Positions 15,875 to 24,629 of a stretch of DNA of 64,000 nucleotides are shown piece by piece. The notes beneath the pieces are model-generated. The model had not been told where the DNA came from. It did no database searches and worked only from the letters and a program-made list of their open reading frames with translations. The stretch covers positions 2,758,501 through 2,822,500 of the forward strand of contig NZ_CP050695.1 of assembly GCF_012044895.1 (NCBI RefSeq). Direction: 5' to 3'. The position numbers and the translations under genes are program-made. Every line of letters starts with the position of its first letter. Within the stretch, counting starts at the first letter, position 1. The stretch is from Aquisalimonas sp. 2447 (GTDB lineage: Bacteria > Pseudomonadota > Gammaproteobacteria > Nitrococcales > Aquisalimonadaceae).

Positions 15875-17167
15875 TTACCAGTCATGGTCATCCACCTGCT
15901 CCGCAAACTCGAATTCGAACTCCAGCTGGGCGTCGTCAGAGGCGGGATCCAGCCCGGTCCAGTACGGCGTCGAATGCGTCGCCTGGGGCGATACCTGGTA
16001 GCGCTCCTGGGCCTCCACCTCAATGCGTTCGCCGACCCGGTCACGATAGCCGCCGAACAGCGCGATCAACGCCGCCACCACCGCGATCCCCAGAAACAGA
16101 CCGTGGGCGCCAATGGCATCCATGAGGCCGGACAACGCCAGTGGGCCGATGATCATGCCGATGCCGTGGACCAGGAGCAACGTGGCACTGGCCGGCACGC
16201 GCTCCTCGGGTGCCATGAAATCGTGGGCCAGGGCAAGGCTCAGAGCGTACATGGTGAAGTTGGTGCCACCCCAGAAAATGACCAGCACGATCACCGTCCA
16301 CACCGGCTGATCTTGCAGCATCACCAGGCCAACGCTGACGAGTGATACCAGCAGCGCGGTGGCCATGACCACGCGTCGCCGGTCGTACCAGTCGGACAGG
16401 CGACCGATCAGGTACTGCAGGAACAGCCCCCCGAGCACCGCCGAGCCCATGAACGTGCCCACCTCACCGGCACTGAAGCCAACCTCCACCGCGTACACCG
16501 GACCGAGGAAAAAGAACGCACCATTGGTTATTCCTGCCCCGAGGGCGGTGATGGTCGCCAGGGGGGAGATGCGGTACAAGGCGCGCAAGGTGACGCGCCC
16601 GGTGGCCTGGAGCTCCGGCGACGGCACCCGCGCCAGGGCCACGGGAATCAGGGCTGCGGCCAGCAGCATGGCGGCGACACTGAACAGATGGTGGGTATTC
16701 ACGTCTCCGAGGCCGAGCACGAACTGCCCCGAACCCAGGGCGGCCGAGGTGACCACCACGTAAATGCCCAGCATCCGTCCGCGTATCTCCCGGGGTGTCC
16801 GGTCGTTGAGCCAGCTCTCGGCGACCATGTACAGCCCGGAGATGGCGAACCCGAACATGACCCGCATCCCCGCCCATAGCCAGGGATCCACGTACAGTCC
16901 GTGCGCCAGCGCGGCGCAGGCGGCAACGGCAGCCAGGGCGGCGAACACACGGATGTGCCCGACCTTCTGGATGATGCGGTCACAGAACAGGGTGCCCAGC
17001 ACGAAACCCACGGAATAGCAGGCCATCACCATGCCGATGACGGTGGCAGAGACACCCTCGACGCCCATGCGAACGGAAAGCAACGTCCCCAGAAGGCCGC
17101 CACCCAGCAGCAGAATGCCGACGGAAATCAGAAGCGCCGCAAGGGACGCAAGAGTCGGAACCATCAT
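15875..17167 (-). CDS. MFS transporter (YcaD-like)
   Basis: The 430-residue major facilitator protein has about 12 transmembrane segments and the loop 2-3 motif after the second helix (GTLFCDRIIQKVGHIRVF). It is most like the YcaD/YfkF group. The cargo is unknown. Its cytoplasmic C-terminus is long and very acidic (about 60 residues ending EFEFEFAEQVDDHDW), a common halophile trait. The double ATG at 17167 is chosen over a TTG at 17212 because it begins directly before the first membrane helix. It lies upstream of tsaB by 12 bases. Confidence 0.85.
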   Translation of the reverse strand: MMVPTLASLAALLISVGILLLGGGLLGTLLSVRMGVEGVSATVIGMVMACYSVGFVLGTLFCDRIIQKVGHIRVFAALAAVAACAALAHGLYVDPWLWAGMRVMFGFAISGLYMVAESWLNDRTPREIRGRMLGIYVVVTSAALGSGQFVLGLGDVNTHHLFSVAAMLLAAALIPVALARVPSPELQATGRVTLRALYRISPLATITALGAGITNGAFFFLGPVYAVEVGFSAGEVGTFMGSAVLGGLFLQYLIGRLSDWYDRRRVVMATALLVSLVSVGLVMLQDQPVWTVIVLVIFWGGTNFTMYALSLALAHDFMAPEERVPASATLLLVHGIGMIIGPLALSGLMDAIGAHGLFLGIAVVAALIALFGGYRDRVGERIEVEAQERYQVSPQATHSTPYWTGLDPASDDAQLEFEFEFAEQVDDHDW

Positions 17168-17260
17168 CGAGCGAGGCCAACCTTTGTGCTGGGTGACGCG
17201 AAAACGAGGCAATCGTCCGCCGGGTGGGCGCCAGCGTCAAGGAAATAAAGCGTGATCAAA

Positions 17261-17339
17261 GGGTCATCGTAGCGAAGCAATCCATGGTTCCGGCGACTGC
17301 GCAGGAGATTGCTTCGTCGCCGCACTGCTCGCAATGACG
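17261..17339. repeat. Imperfect palindromic intergenic repeat (MITE/REP-like)
   Basis: CGAAGCAATC (17273-17282) is repeated in inverse as GATTGCTTCG (17306-17315), and the outer ends GTCATC and CAATGACG are nearly complementary. This sequence style, a TCATTGCGAGC end with paired GAAGCAATC arms, recurs as a dispersed intergenic repeat in many proteobacterial genomes. It lies between the MFS gene and the ectoine promoter. Confidence 0.6.
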
Positions 17340-17466
17340 ACTTTTCAATATTACGTCAAGGTAACGCTGAAAACGACGCCGAAGAGATCGACATACACAA
17401 CTAAAAAAGAATTTATTATATGAGAATAGGAAGAAATAAGAACATGTAACTTCATCTTTTTATATC

Positions 17467-17481
17467 ATTCAATAATTGAAT
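17467..17481. promoter_or_regulatory. Inverted repeat in AT-rich ectoine promoter zone
   Basis: ATTCAAT-A-ATTGAAT is a perfect 15-base inverted repeat in the only strongly AT-rich stretch of the window, about 315 bases upstream of ectA. It could be an operator for a MarR-type ectoine regulator such as EctR, or simply part of an osmotically controlled promoter. No regulator gene is adjacent. Confidence 0.4.
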
Positions 17482-17797
17482 TAATTACAGACGCCTCCAA
17501 GCTTGACCCCGAGGCGAAATCATGATTAACTTCCTCACGAACTCAAACCCCAAGGGGCCAGATCTTTGGCTGACCCGACAACACCCGCCCCGGTCGCACC
17601 GGGGGGTGACCCCGACACTCCGTTCCGGGCCGACGCAGCGGCCTTTCCCCAGCACTCCAGTGACGCCGACACGCCGAAGCCCGCGGTGCGGCGCCGCCGT
17701 GTCGGCAGCACCGATCACCCGGGACGTTTTCTCGGCCATCAGGCCGATCGGGGCAAATGCGCCACCGGACACCACTGGCACGGGCAGGCGACATCCA

Positions 17798-18325
17798 ATG
17801 AATGCGAAAAGCGATTCCATTAGCTTCCGGAACCCGTCCACGGAGGATGGTGCGGCCATCTGGCGCGTGGTTAAAGAGTCCGGCGTTCTGGATCTGAATT
17901 CGGCGTACATGTACATGCTTCTCGCCCGCGAATTCAGTGACACCTGCGTGGTGGCGGAACATGACAACTCCGTCGTCGGTTTTGTCACCGGCTTCCGACC
18001 GCCGCAACGGCCTGACAGCGTCTTTCTCTGGCAGGTCGGGGTGGATGCCAGCATGCGCGGCGCGGGGCTGGGCAAACGGCTTCTGGCCGCCTTTCTGCAG
18101 AGCCCCGGCGTCCGCGGAGCCACCATGCTGGAGACCACCATTTCACCATCCAACGAGGCGTCGAAGGCGCTGTTCACCGCCATCGCGCGGGAGCTCGGCA
18201 CGGGCATCCGCCAGGCCGAGGGGTTCCGCAGCGATCAATTCCCGCCGGAGGGCGATCACGAGGCCGAAGACTGGTACTTCATCGGCCCGTTCAACCCCTC
18301 TGCACCCACTCAACTCAAGCCGTGA
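17798..18325 (+). CDS. ectA: L-2,4-diaminobutyrate acetyltransferase
   Basis: The 175-residue GNAT enzyme acetylates the gamma-amino group of 2,4-diaminobutyrate, the second step of ectoine synthesis. The EctA signatures SISFRNPSTEDGAAIW, VVKESGVLDLNSAYMYMLL and the acetyl-CoA loop VDASMRGAGLGKRLL are visible, as is LETTISPSNEASKALF. The ATG at 17798 gives the usual EctA N-terminus and length. It is the first gene of ectABC, ten bases before ectB, and follows a long leader. Confidence 0.96.
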   Translation: MNAKSDSISFRNPSTEDGAAIWRVVKESGVLDLNSAYMYMLLAREFSDTCVVAEHDNSVVGFVTGFRPPQRPDSVFLWQVGVDASMRGAGLGKRLLAAFLQSPGVRGATMLETTISPSNEASKALFTAIARELGTGIRQAEGFRSDQFPPEGDHEAEDWYFIGPFNPSAPTQLKP

Positions 18326-18335
18326 GGATCAACTC

Positions 18336-19634
18336 ATGACCATGGATTACATGCAGATCATTAATCAGCACGAGTCGGAAGTCCGCAGCTACGTGCGCGG
18401 TTTCCCGACCACCTTCGCCAAGGCGCAGGGCTCGTACATGTACAACACCGACGGCGAGGCCTACCTGGACTTCTTCGCCGGCGCCAGTGTCATGAACTAC
18501 GGGCACAATCACCCGGAGCTGACAAAGGCGCTGATCGAGTACCTCAGCGACGACAACATCACCCACAGCCTGGACATGGCCAGCGTAGCCCGGGCCGAGT
18601 TCCTGGAGACCCTGGACCGGCTCGTTCTCAAGCCCCGCAACATGGATTATCGCGTCCAGTTCCCCGGGCCGACGGGCACCAATGCCGTCGAGGCGGCGCT
18701 GAAAATCGCGCGCAAGGTGAAAAAGCGCGACACCATCATGGCCTTCACCAACGCCTTCCACGGCATGACCCTCGGGTCCCTGTCCGTCACCGGTAACGGC
18801 TTCAAACGTCAGGGCGCAGGCGTCACGCTGGACAACACCTCGCACATGCCCTTCGACCGCTACCTGGGCCCGGGCACCAACAGCCTGGAGTACATCGATC
18901 GCATGCTCGCCGACGGCGCCTCCGGGGTGGACACTCCGGCCGCGGTGATCACGGAGACGGTGCAGGCCGAAGGCGGCGTCAACGTCGCCGATCTCGAGTG
19001 GCTCCAGGGGCTGGAGAAGTTGTGCCGCAAGTACGACATGCTGCTCATCGTCGATGACATCCAGACCGGCCTGGGCCGCTGCGGCCACTTCTTCAGCTAC
19101 GAGGAAGCCGGCATCTACCCCGACATTGTCACGCTGTCCAAGTCGCTGAGCGGCTACGGCCTGCCGCTGGCCATCACCCTGATCAAGCCGGAGTACGATA
19201 TCTGGGCTCCGGGTGAGCACAACGGCACCTTCCGTGGCCAGAACCCGTCCTTCGTCACTGCCAAGCGCACCCTGGAGTTGTTCTGGTCCGACGACAGCTT
19301 CGAGAAGGACATCGCCCGCAAGGGCAAGCGCATGGCCGAGTTCCTGGACGGCCTGGCGCACAAGTATCCGGATGCCCGTGGCTGCCCGCGGGGCCGCGGC
19401 ATGATGCAGGCCATCGAGTTCGCCCACGTGGAGCTGGCGGAGAAGATCTCCGAGGTGGCCTTCCGCCACGGGCTGATCATCGAGACTGCAGGCACTGACG
19501 ACCAGGTGCTGAAACTGCTGCCGCCGTGCACCATCGAGGATGCCGACCTGGAGAAGGGATTGCAGATCATCGAGACCTGTCTGGTCGAGGCCATGGGTGA
19601 GCTGGGCATCCAGCGGCAGGCATCGAGCCAGTGA
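18336..19634 (+). CDS. ectB: Diaminobutyrate--2-oxoglutarate transaminase
   Basis: The 432-residue PLP-dependent class III aminotransferase makes 2,4-diaminobutyrate from aspartate semialdehyde and glutamate, the first step of ectoine synthesis. Key parts are GPTGTNAVEAALKIARK, TNAFHGMTLGSLSVTG, the Asp of LLIVDDIQTGLGRCG and the PLP lysine in VTLSKSLSGYG. The ATG at 18336 follows a GAGG; an ATG at 18342 is possible. No dedicated aspartokinase (ask_ect) or hydroxylase (ectD) gene follows in the window. Confidence 0.97.
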   Translation: MTMDYMQIINQHESEVRSYVRGFPTTFAKAQGSYMYNTDGEAYLDFFAGASVMNYGHNHPELTKALIEYLSDDNITHSLDMASVARAEFLETLDRLVLKPRNMDYRVQFPGPTGTNAVEAALKIARKVKKRDTIMAFTNAFHGMTLGSLSVTGNGFKRQGAGVTLDNTSHMPFDRYLGPGTNSLEYIDRMLADGASGVDTPAAVITETVQAEGGVNVADLEWLQGLEKLCRKYDMLLIVDDIQTGLGRCGHFFSYEEAGIYPDIVTLSKSLSGYGLPLAITLIKPEYDIWAPGEHNGTFRGQNPSFVTAKRTLELFWSDDSFEKDIARKGKRMAEFLDGLAHKYPDARGCPRGRGMMQAIEFAHVELAEKISEVAFRHGLIIETAGTDDQVLKLLPPCTIEDADLEKGLQIIETCLVEAMGELGIQRQASSQ

Positions 19635-19685
19635 CAGCACTCACAGCACCCCGGCCCACAACCGCGGGCTGGACGTAACGCCACC

Positions 19686-19748
19686 AGCGACCGATCATGG
19701 AGGCGCGGAGAACGCAGCGGCGTTGTCCTGTCCCCCGGATCGGTCGCT
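19686..19748 (+). promoter_or_regulatory. Hairpin between ectB and ectC followed by U tract
   Basis: An 11-bp perfect stem, AGCGACCGATC paired with GATCGGTCGCT, encloses 41 bases (with a nested AACGC/GCGTT pairing) and runs directly into TTTTCC. It occupies the unusually long 173-base gap between ectB and ectC. It could be a partial terminator or attenuator lowering ectC transcription, or a processing signal. Confidence 0.5.
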
Positions 19749-19807
19749 TTTCCTTCCGGACGGGTGAAACGCCACCATCCATCGCGTTGCGACGAGGAGA
19801 ACCGTCA

Positions 19808-20197
19808 ATGAAGATTGTCAACATCAACGACCTCAAGGGTACTGAGCGGGAAGTGCAGGGCCCGGGCTGGACCAGCTACCGGATGTTGCTGAAGAAGGAC
19901 GGAATGGGTTTCTCCTACCACGAGACCATCATCCCGGCTGGCGCCGAACTGCATCTGTGGTACAAGAATCACCTGGAAGCCGTTTACTGTGTGAGCGGCA
20001 ACGGCAGTATCGAAGACCTCGCCACCGGCGAGGTGCACCAGATTCATGACGGCATTCTCTACGCACTGGATCAGCACGACCGCCATATCCTGCGCGGCGG
20101 TACTGAAGATATGCGCCTGATCTGCACCTTCAACCCGCCGGTGACCGGTCGCGAGACCCACGACGCGGACGGCTCGTACAACCTGGTCGAGGATTGA
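19808..20197 (+). CDS. ectC: L-ectoine synthase
   Basis: The 129-residue cupin enzyme cyclises N-gamma-acetyl-diaminobutyrate to ectoine. EctC landmarks are [21 protein letters not shown], the metal-site residues in [16 protein letters not shown], and [17 protein letters not shown] with the C-terminal [12 protein letters not shown]. The start at 19808 has GAGGAG upstream, so ectC has its own strong ribosome site. It is followed by a terminator hairpin. Confidence 0.97.
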   Translation: MKIVNINDLKGTEREVQGPGWTSYRMLLKKDGMGFSYHETIIPAGAELHLWYKNHLEAVYCVSGNGSIEDLATGEVHQIHDGILYALDQHDRHILRGGTEDMRLICTFNPPVTGRETHDADGSYNLVED

Positions 20198-20537
20198 GAC
20201 GCACCACCCGCGAGGGTACTCACCTTTCAACAAGTAAAGCCCGCTCTGGCAACCCCTCGGGCGCACTCAGCCGCAGGGGGTTGAATGACCCCAACCCCCT
20301 GCGGTGTTCTGAAACCCTGTATGCCGGGCAGCGCCGGACCATGGTGGCACCGGCATCCAGTCCAGCCTCGTCGTTTGGAAAGCAGAAGCGCTTATAGCCC
20401 GATAACAATTTCCGCTCGCCTCGCCGCTCAACTCCCTCGTCAACGGCTCCCGAATCCGCCAGCCTTGACTGTACTGACAACGGCCAGCGCTGGATGGGGC
20501 CGCCGGGCATGAGAACGACGACGAGAAGGTGGGAGTT
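20198..20537. other. Intergenic region between ectC and the BCCT gene
   Basis: 340 bases without a convincing gene. They hold the ectC terminator hairpin (20271-20304) and a probable promoter zone for the transporter around 20370-20415, where GATAACAATTT stands out as AT-rich, followed by a GC-rich leader with AAGGTGGGAG as ribosome site. Confidence 0.6.
20271..20304 (+). terminator. Terminator hairpin after ectC
   Basis: A perfect 13-bp stem (CCGCAGGGGGTTG and its complement) with an 8-base loop lies about 75 bases past ectC and separates the ectoine operon from the transporter gene. The U tract after it is weak (TGTTCTG). Confidence 0.7.
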
Positions 20538-22094
20538 ATGAGTGAAACCACTACAGCGGCAGCACCCGCGGTGGCGAGGCCCGGCCTCGGTGATCCATGG
20601 GTACTCGGCCTAAGCGGCGGCTTCATCGTCGCCTTTCTGGTGTTTTCCCTCATCGACCTGGCTCAGGTGCAGGAACTGGTGGACACGGGACACGCCCTGG
20701 CGGCGGAGTACCTGGGCTCATTCTGGCAGCTGCTATTGCTGGCGACCTTCTTTACCGCCATCGGCGTCGCTGTCTCCCCGGCCGGCAGCGCCGTGATGGG
20801 TGACCTGGACCGACCGGAGATGAGCACCTTCCGGTGGGTGTCGATCATCATGTGCACGCTGCTTGCCGGAGGCGGCGTGTTCTTCGCCGCCGGCGAACCG
20901 CTTTACCACTTTCTGGAGACTCCGCCGGTGTTCGGTGTGGAGTCCGCCACCCACGATGCCGTGGCACCGGCCCTGGCGCAGTCGTTCATGCACTGGGGGT
21001 TTCTCGCATGGGCCATCCTGGGAGCCCTCACCAGCATCGTGTTGATGCAGGCCCATTATCGCTACGGAAAACCCTTGCAGCCGCGGACCCTGCTCTACCC
21101 CGTCTTCGGCGAGCGGGTGATGCGCAACCCCTGGGGCGGCATCGTGGACGCAGTATGCGTGATCGCCGTGGTCGCCGGCACGGTAGGGCCCATCGGCTTC
21201 CTGGCCACCCAGGTAAGCTTCGGTGCGAACACGCTGTTCGGTCTGCCCGAGGGCTTCGCCACGCAGTTCGGCGTGCTCATCGTGCTCGCCCTGATCTACG
21301 TGACCTCCGCGGTGACAGGTATTCACCGAGGCATCCAGGTACTCAGCCGCTTCAACGTGTTCCTTGCCCTGGGCATCGGGGCGTTCATCTTCGTATTCGG
21401 ACCAACCCTGTTTCTGGTCAACAGCTACCTGCAAGGGTTCGGGACCTATTTGAACGATTTCCTGCCCATGGCCACGGTGACCAGCGAGACGGCACCGGAC
21501 TGGTGGATGCAGTGGTGGACGGTGTTCTTCTTCGCCTGGTTCCTGGGCTACGGGCCGCTGATGGCCATGTTCATCGCCCGCATCTCCCGCGGGCGGACCA
21601 TCCGGCAGATGATCATTGCCCTGGCGGTGGCGGCTCCCATTGCCTCGACCATCTGGTTTACTCTGCTCGGCGGCGCCGGCATCCACTACCAGCTGACCGG
21701 CGCCATTGACCTTGCCGAGCCGCTGGCGGATTTCCAGTTCGACGTGGCGACGCTGACCGTCGCGCAGGCCCTGCCGTTAGGGGGGCTCATGGCGGTGCTC
21801 ATCCTGGTGCTGACCACCATCTTCGTAGCCACCACCGGCGATTCCATGAGTTACACCATCTCCATGGTGGCCACCGGCGACCAGGAGCCGCACACTGCGG
21901 TGCGCGCGTTCTGGGGCGTCGCCATGGCGGTCACTGCCGGCGTCCTGCTGTTCATGGGAGAAGGTGGCATCTCGGCGCTGCAGCAGTTCATCGTGGTGAC
22001 CGCGGTGCCGGTCTCGCTGATTCTGCTGCCGTCCCTGTACACAGGACCGAAGATGGCCTATGCCATGGCGCGGGAACAGGGGATCGTCCGCTGA
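20538..22094 (+). CDS. BCCT family osmolyte transporter
   Basis: The 518-residue inner-membrane protein belongs to the betaine/carnitine/choline transporter family, single-component Na+ or H+ symporters for compatible solutes. The family block around residues 320-345 is clear, with WWMQWWTVFFFAWFLGYGP followed by MAMFIARISRGRTIR. Other BCCT landmarks are ALAQSFMHWGFLAWA and PWGGIVDAVCVIAVV. Its position directly after ectABC suggests ectoine or betaine uptake or recapture, but substrate cannot be read. The ATG at 20538 with GGTGGGAG upstream is chosen over a GTG nine bases earlier. Confidence 0.93.
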   Translation: MSETTTAAAPAVARPGLGDPWVLGLSGGFIVAFLVFSLIDLAQVQELVDTGHALAAEYLGSFWQLLLLATFFTAIGVAVSPAGSAVMGDLDRPEMSTFRWVSIIMCTLLAGGGVFFAAGEPLYHFLETPPVFGVESATHDAVAPALAQSFMHWGFLAWAILGALTSIVLMQAHYRYGKPLQPRTLLYPVFGERVMRNPWGGIVDAVCVIAVVAGTVGPIGFLATQVSFGANTLFGLPEGFATQFGVLIVLALIYVTSAVTGIHRGIQVLSRFNVFLALGIGAFIFVFGPTLFLVNSYLQGFGTYLNDFLPMATVTSETAPDWWMQWWTVFFFAWFLGYGPLMAMFIARISRGRTIRQMIIALAVAAPIASTIWFTLLGGAGIHYQLTGAIDLAEPLADFQFDVATLTVAQALPLGGLMAVLILVLTTIFVATTGDSMSYTISMVATGDQEPHTAVRAFWGVAMAVTAGVLLFMGEGGISALQQFIVVTAVPVSLILLPSLYTGPKMAYAMAREQGIVR

Positions 22095-22123
22095 ACACCC
22101 CGTCTTCCACGAAGACGGATCGG

Positions 22124-22147
22124 GGGCGCCGCGGTTGCGCGGCGCCC
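22124..22147. terminator. Bidirectional terminator between BCCT gene and LDH2-like gene
   Basis: A perfect 10-bp GC-rich stem (GGGCGCCGCG and its complement) with a GTTG loop lies between the two convergent genes; its right arm touches the stop codon of the minus-strand gene. A smaller hairpin (CGTCTTC-CAC-GAAGACG) precedes it at 22101-22117. Confidence 0.65.
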
Positions 22148-22896
22148 TACTCTCCGGCGCCGCGCCGGGACGCCTGGGTGGCCTCCACCAGGATCCGGGC
22201 GGCCAGGCTCTTGAGCTGCTGCCACAGCGCCTCGTCCACGGCAATCTGGGTGGCCATTCGCTCCTGCGAGCACAGGGCAAGATCCTCCGGGACCGCCGAA
22301 TAGTGAATCCGCGCCCCATCCACATCCGGGTGGAGTTGCGGCAGCAGGTCGAAATCGCGACTGAAAGCCAGGGTGATTCCCTGATCCTGCCGCGGCCCGG
22401 CCGGGCTGTCGTCCCAGTAGACGCGGAGGGTGGGGAGGGCGTCGCCCGCGCGCTGGGCCACGGTGTACGCCAGCGGATGATCCCCGTGGTCGTTGCGCCA
22501 GACTGCCAGGGCGCTGACGCCCCGACGGCTGGCGCGAGCGAGATCGGCGAGTATGAAAATGCGGTTGTGACACCCCTCCATGCGCACGGTTGCCATGGGG
22601 TGGCGCTCGGACATCGCGATACCGGCATCCACCGCGACGGAGCCCCGACACAGTGCGCTGGCACCGTCGGCGTCCATGACGTACAGCCCGGGGCCGCGGT
22701 GAAGCGTTGTCAGCGGACGCGCCCGCTCATCGGGCAGAAAGTCGAGCGCCTTGTGCAATTCGCGCAGCCCCTCCAGGCCGTGACTCTCGAGCCAGAGCAC
22801 CATGTGGGCCGCATCCTCGCGCTCGCCCGGATCGAACCCCATCCCCTCGAACGCCTTGCGCGCCATGGACAGCAGTTCATTGTGGGAGATCTTCAT
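22147..22896 (-). CDS. Short LDH2/malate-dehydrogenase-like protein (DUF3726-type)
   Basis: The 249-residue protein starts like the LDH2/MDH2 oxidoreductase superfamily, which includes ureidoglycolate, malate and cyclic-imino-acid reductases: MKISHNELLSMARKAFEGMGF then DAAHMVLWLESHGLEGLREL. It is about 100 residues shorter than full LDH2 enzymes, and the usual catalytic HG..SHG and cofactor motifs are not evident. It resembles proteins grouped as DUF3726, a name I offer with moderate confidence. It is the last gene of the LysR-controlled cassette and overlaps the 572-aa gene by four bases. Function unknown; a catabolic reductase or a non-catalytic relative are both possible. Confidence 0.65.
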   Translation of the reverse strand: MKISHNELLSMARKAFEGMGFDPGEREDAAHMVLWLESHGLEGLRELHKALDFLPDERARPLTTLHRGPGLYVMDADGASALCRGSVAVDAGIAMSERHPMATVRMEGCHNRIFILADLARASRRGVSALAVWRNDHGDHPLAYTVAQRAGDALPTLRVYWDDSPAGPRQDQGITLAFSRDFDLLPQLHPDVDGARIHYSAVPEDLALCSQERMATQIAVDEALWQQLKSLAARILVEATQASRRGAGE

Positions 22897-24611
22897 GACG
22901 CGGGCGGGGCAACGGGCAGGAACCAGTCGGGATCGTCGCTGGCATCCATTTCATCCAGCAACGGGGCGCCCTGGAACAGCGTGATGCGAACCCAGCGGTC
23001 CGAGCGCGGGTCGAACTTGCTGGCACCGAAAAAGGACAGCTTGCAGCGCAGCAGGTGGATCGGTCGGCAGTCGCGAGCCAGCAGGTTGCCACGGATCTCC
23101 CCGTAGGCGAGCGGGGCCAGTGTCTGGATGCGACGGACAATGCCACGCAGATCCCGACGCTGCAGCACCAGGTCCAGGACAGTGGTCTGGGCGTCCTCCG
23201 CCAGCAGGGCCTGGCAGGCGTCGTAGCACCGACGCACGTCCCGCGCGATCCCCAGGGGCATTTCACGATCGGCGCCCGGCTCGACATACCGCTCACCCAG
23301 CCGCGGCTCTTCTTTCTCTTCCGAGCGGTACCAGAAATAGTACGAGGCGTCCGGGTGTTCGAAGTCCACCGCCAGCGCCCAGTCGTAGGAGGACTCCAGC
23401 CACGCCACGAGCGTGCGCAGGGACATTCCCGGCTCCAGATCGCTGCGCTCGTCGGTGCCCATGCTGTCTTCCAGATCGTCCACCAGCTCCGGATGCAGTT
23501 CCAGCAACAGGCTGTTGACCAGCTCCTGCCCCTGCAGGCCGTAGTGCGACCCGGCGCGCTGCACCAGCCGTTGCCACAGGTCCTGAGGCGTGGGCGTCCC
23601 CCCGTCCAGCCAGGCCTTCAAGTCGTCGAGATCGGCGATGGTGCGATCGTTGGCCGCCTGTTGCGCGGCGTCGTCGGTCCACCACTCGGTCATGTGCTGT
23701 CGCGCCCGGGCCGTGAGGGTGCGCAGGCGCTGGATGCGCTCCGGTGACGCCGTGCCGAAAGTGCGCACACGGGCCAGCGCCGTCTCGCGCATGAGCACCC
23801 ACTGGTTGATGAGCTGCGGGTGGTTGACGAGGAACGGGGCCATGCCGAGCCCCGTGGAGTTGCCCATGCCGATGTAGCGCGCCAGATCGCGCTGCATGGG
23901 CACAGCGGTCCGGGGCGCCCGGGCCCGCGCCATGTGCTCCACCTGCTCGATGCTGAAGTGACGGAGCAGGTAGACCGCCAGCATTTGCGGGCTGAAGGGG
24001 CGGTCGAAGAGCCGCCATCGGCGCACATAGTCGTAGTCCGCGATGCCGAATTTGCCGTTGCCGTACACGGCGGTGGTGCGGTAGAGATAGCCTACCTTCT
24101 GGAACCAGACCGGGTCCGGCTGCTCGCCCCGCGCCAGGGCCTCCGTGACCTGCTCGAAATTGCGCTGGCTGCGATTGCCACGGGTCAGCACGAGCACCCG
24201 GCTGCTGCACCGTCCTGCTTCCTGTCGCGGCACATTCTCGGCAAGCTCGGCGAGCATGACGTCGTCCAGGGGTGCCGTGCACAACGCGCAAGCCACGTCC
24301 CACTGCTCGGCAATCACACGATCACTCCGCTGGCTCTCATCCAGGTTCTGACTGAAGATCACGAAGCTGAAGCGGTCTTCCGGGGTGTCCACGGTGTAGA
24401 TGGCGCGTCCGCAACCCTGCGCGTCCAGGTCGAATTCGGCGCAGGCCACGTGCCAGCGCTCCCGCGCCATCTGCCGTATGAGGCTGCGGGCAAAGCTGAG
24501 GCGGGTCTGGTGCAGACTCCCCAGGCGCGCCGGATCCATCACCTGCGACGCGGGGCGCAACGGCAAGCGGGCTCCCGACGGGTCGAGCGGCGTCACGGAC
24601 ACATTGGACAC
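22893..24611 (-). CDS. Conserved protein of unknown function in catabolic cassette
   Basis: I do not recognise a named enzyme family in this 572-residue protein. It has no signal peptide or membrane helix, is rich in Arg, Trp and Asp, and looks cytosolic and multi-helical. Notable stretches are RAIYTVDTPEDRFSFVIFSQ and WDVACALCTAPLDDVM near the N-terminus, TTAVYGNGKFGIADYDYVRR, GMGNSTGLGMAPFLVNHP in the middle and YWFWYRSEEK-like aromatic sequence (YYFWYRSEEKEEPRLGERY) near 430. The GTG start at 24611 has GAGGGGAG upstream. It overlaps the LDH2-like gene by four bases and follows the dipeptidase gene by 18, so all three are co-expressed. The conserved cassette suggests an enzyme or assembly factor in the same pathway. 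Confidence 0.6.
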   Translation of the reverse strand: MSNVSVTPLDPSGARLPLRPASQVMDPARLGSLHQTRLSFARSLIRQMARERWHVACAEFDLDAQGCGRAIYTVDTPEDRFSFVIFSQNLDESQRSDRVIAEQWDVACALCTAPLDDVMLAELAENVPRQEAGRCSSRVLVLTRGNRSQRNFEQVTEALARGEQPDPVWFQKVGYLYRTTAVYGNGKFGIADYDYVRRWRLFDRPFSPQMLAVYLLRHFSIEQVEHMARARAPRTAVPMQRDLARYIGMGNSTGLGMAPFLVNHPQLINQWVLMRETALARVRTFGTASPERIQRLRTLTARARQHMTEWWTDDAAQQAANDRTIADLDDLKAWLDGGTPTPQDLWQRLVQRAGSHYGLQGQELVNSLLLELHPELVDDLEDSMGTDERSDLEPGMSLRTLVAWLESSYDWALAVDFEHPDASYYFWYRSEEKEEPRLGERYVEPGADREMPLGIARDVRRCYDACQALLAEDAQTTVLDLVLQRRDLRGIVRRIQTLAPLAYGEIRGNLLARDCRPIHLLRCKLSFFGASKFDPRSDRWVRITLFQGAPLLDEMDASDDPDWFLPVAPPAS

Positions 24612-24629
24612 GGACTCCCCTCCTCTGAC

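Larger units (their letters stand above)
17168..17797. other. Intergenic leader of the ectoine operon: repeat plus AT-rich promoter zone
   Basis: This 630-base stretch holds no convincing gene. It contains a palindromic mobile-repeat-like element (17261-17339), then a markedly AT-rich zone (about 17395-17490) unlike the rest of the window, containing a perfect inverted repeat, and then a GC-rich 280-base segment running to ectA. The last part is open in the ectA frame from an ATG at 17522, but the encoded residues show no family similarity and are Pro/Arg-rich, so I read it as 5' untranslated leader. Confidence 0.7.

Noticed and set aside
17522-17797. Open frame running in phase into ectA from an upstream ATG
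   Set aside because: EctA proteins begin near residue SISFRNPS; the upstream part is Pro/Arg-rich with no similarity and would nearly double the N-terminus.
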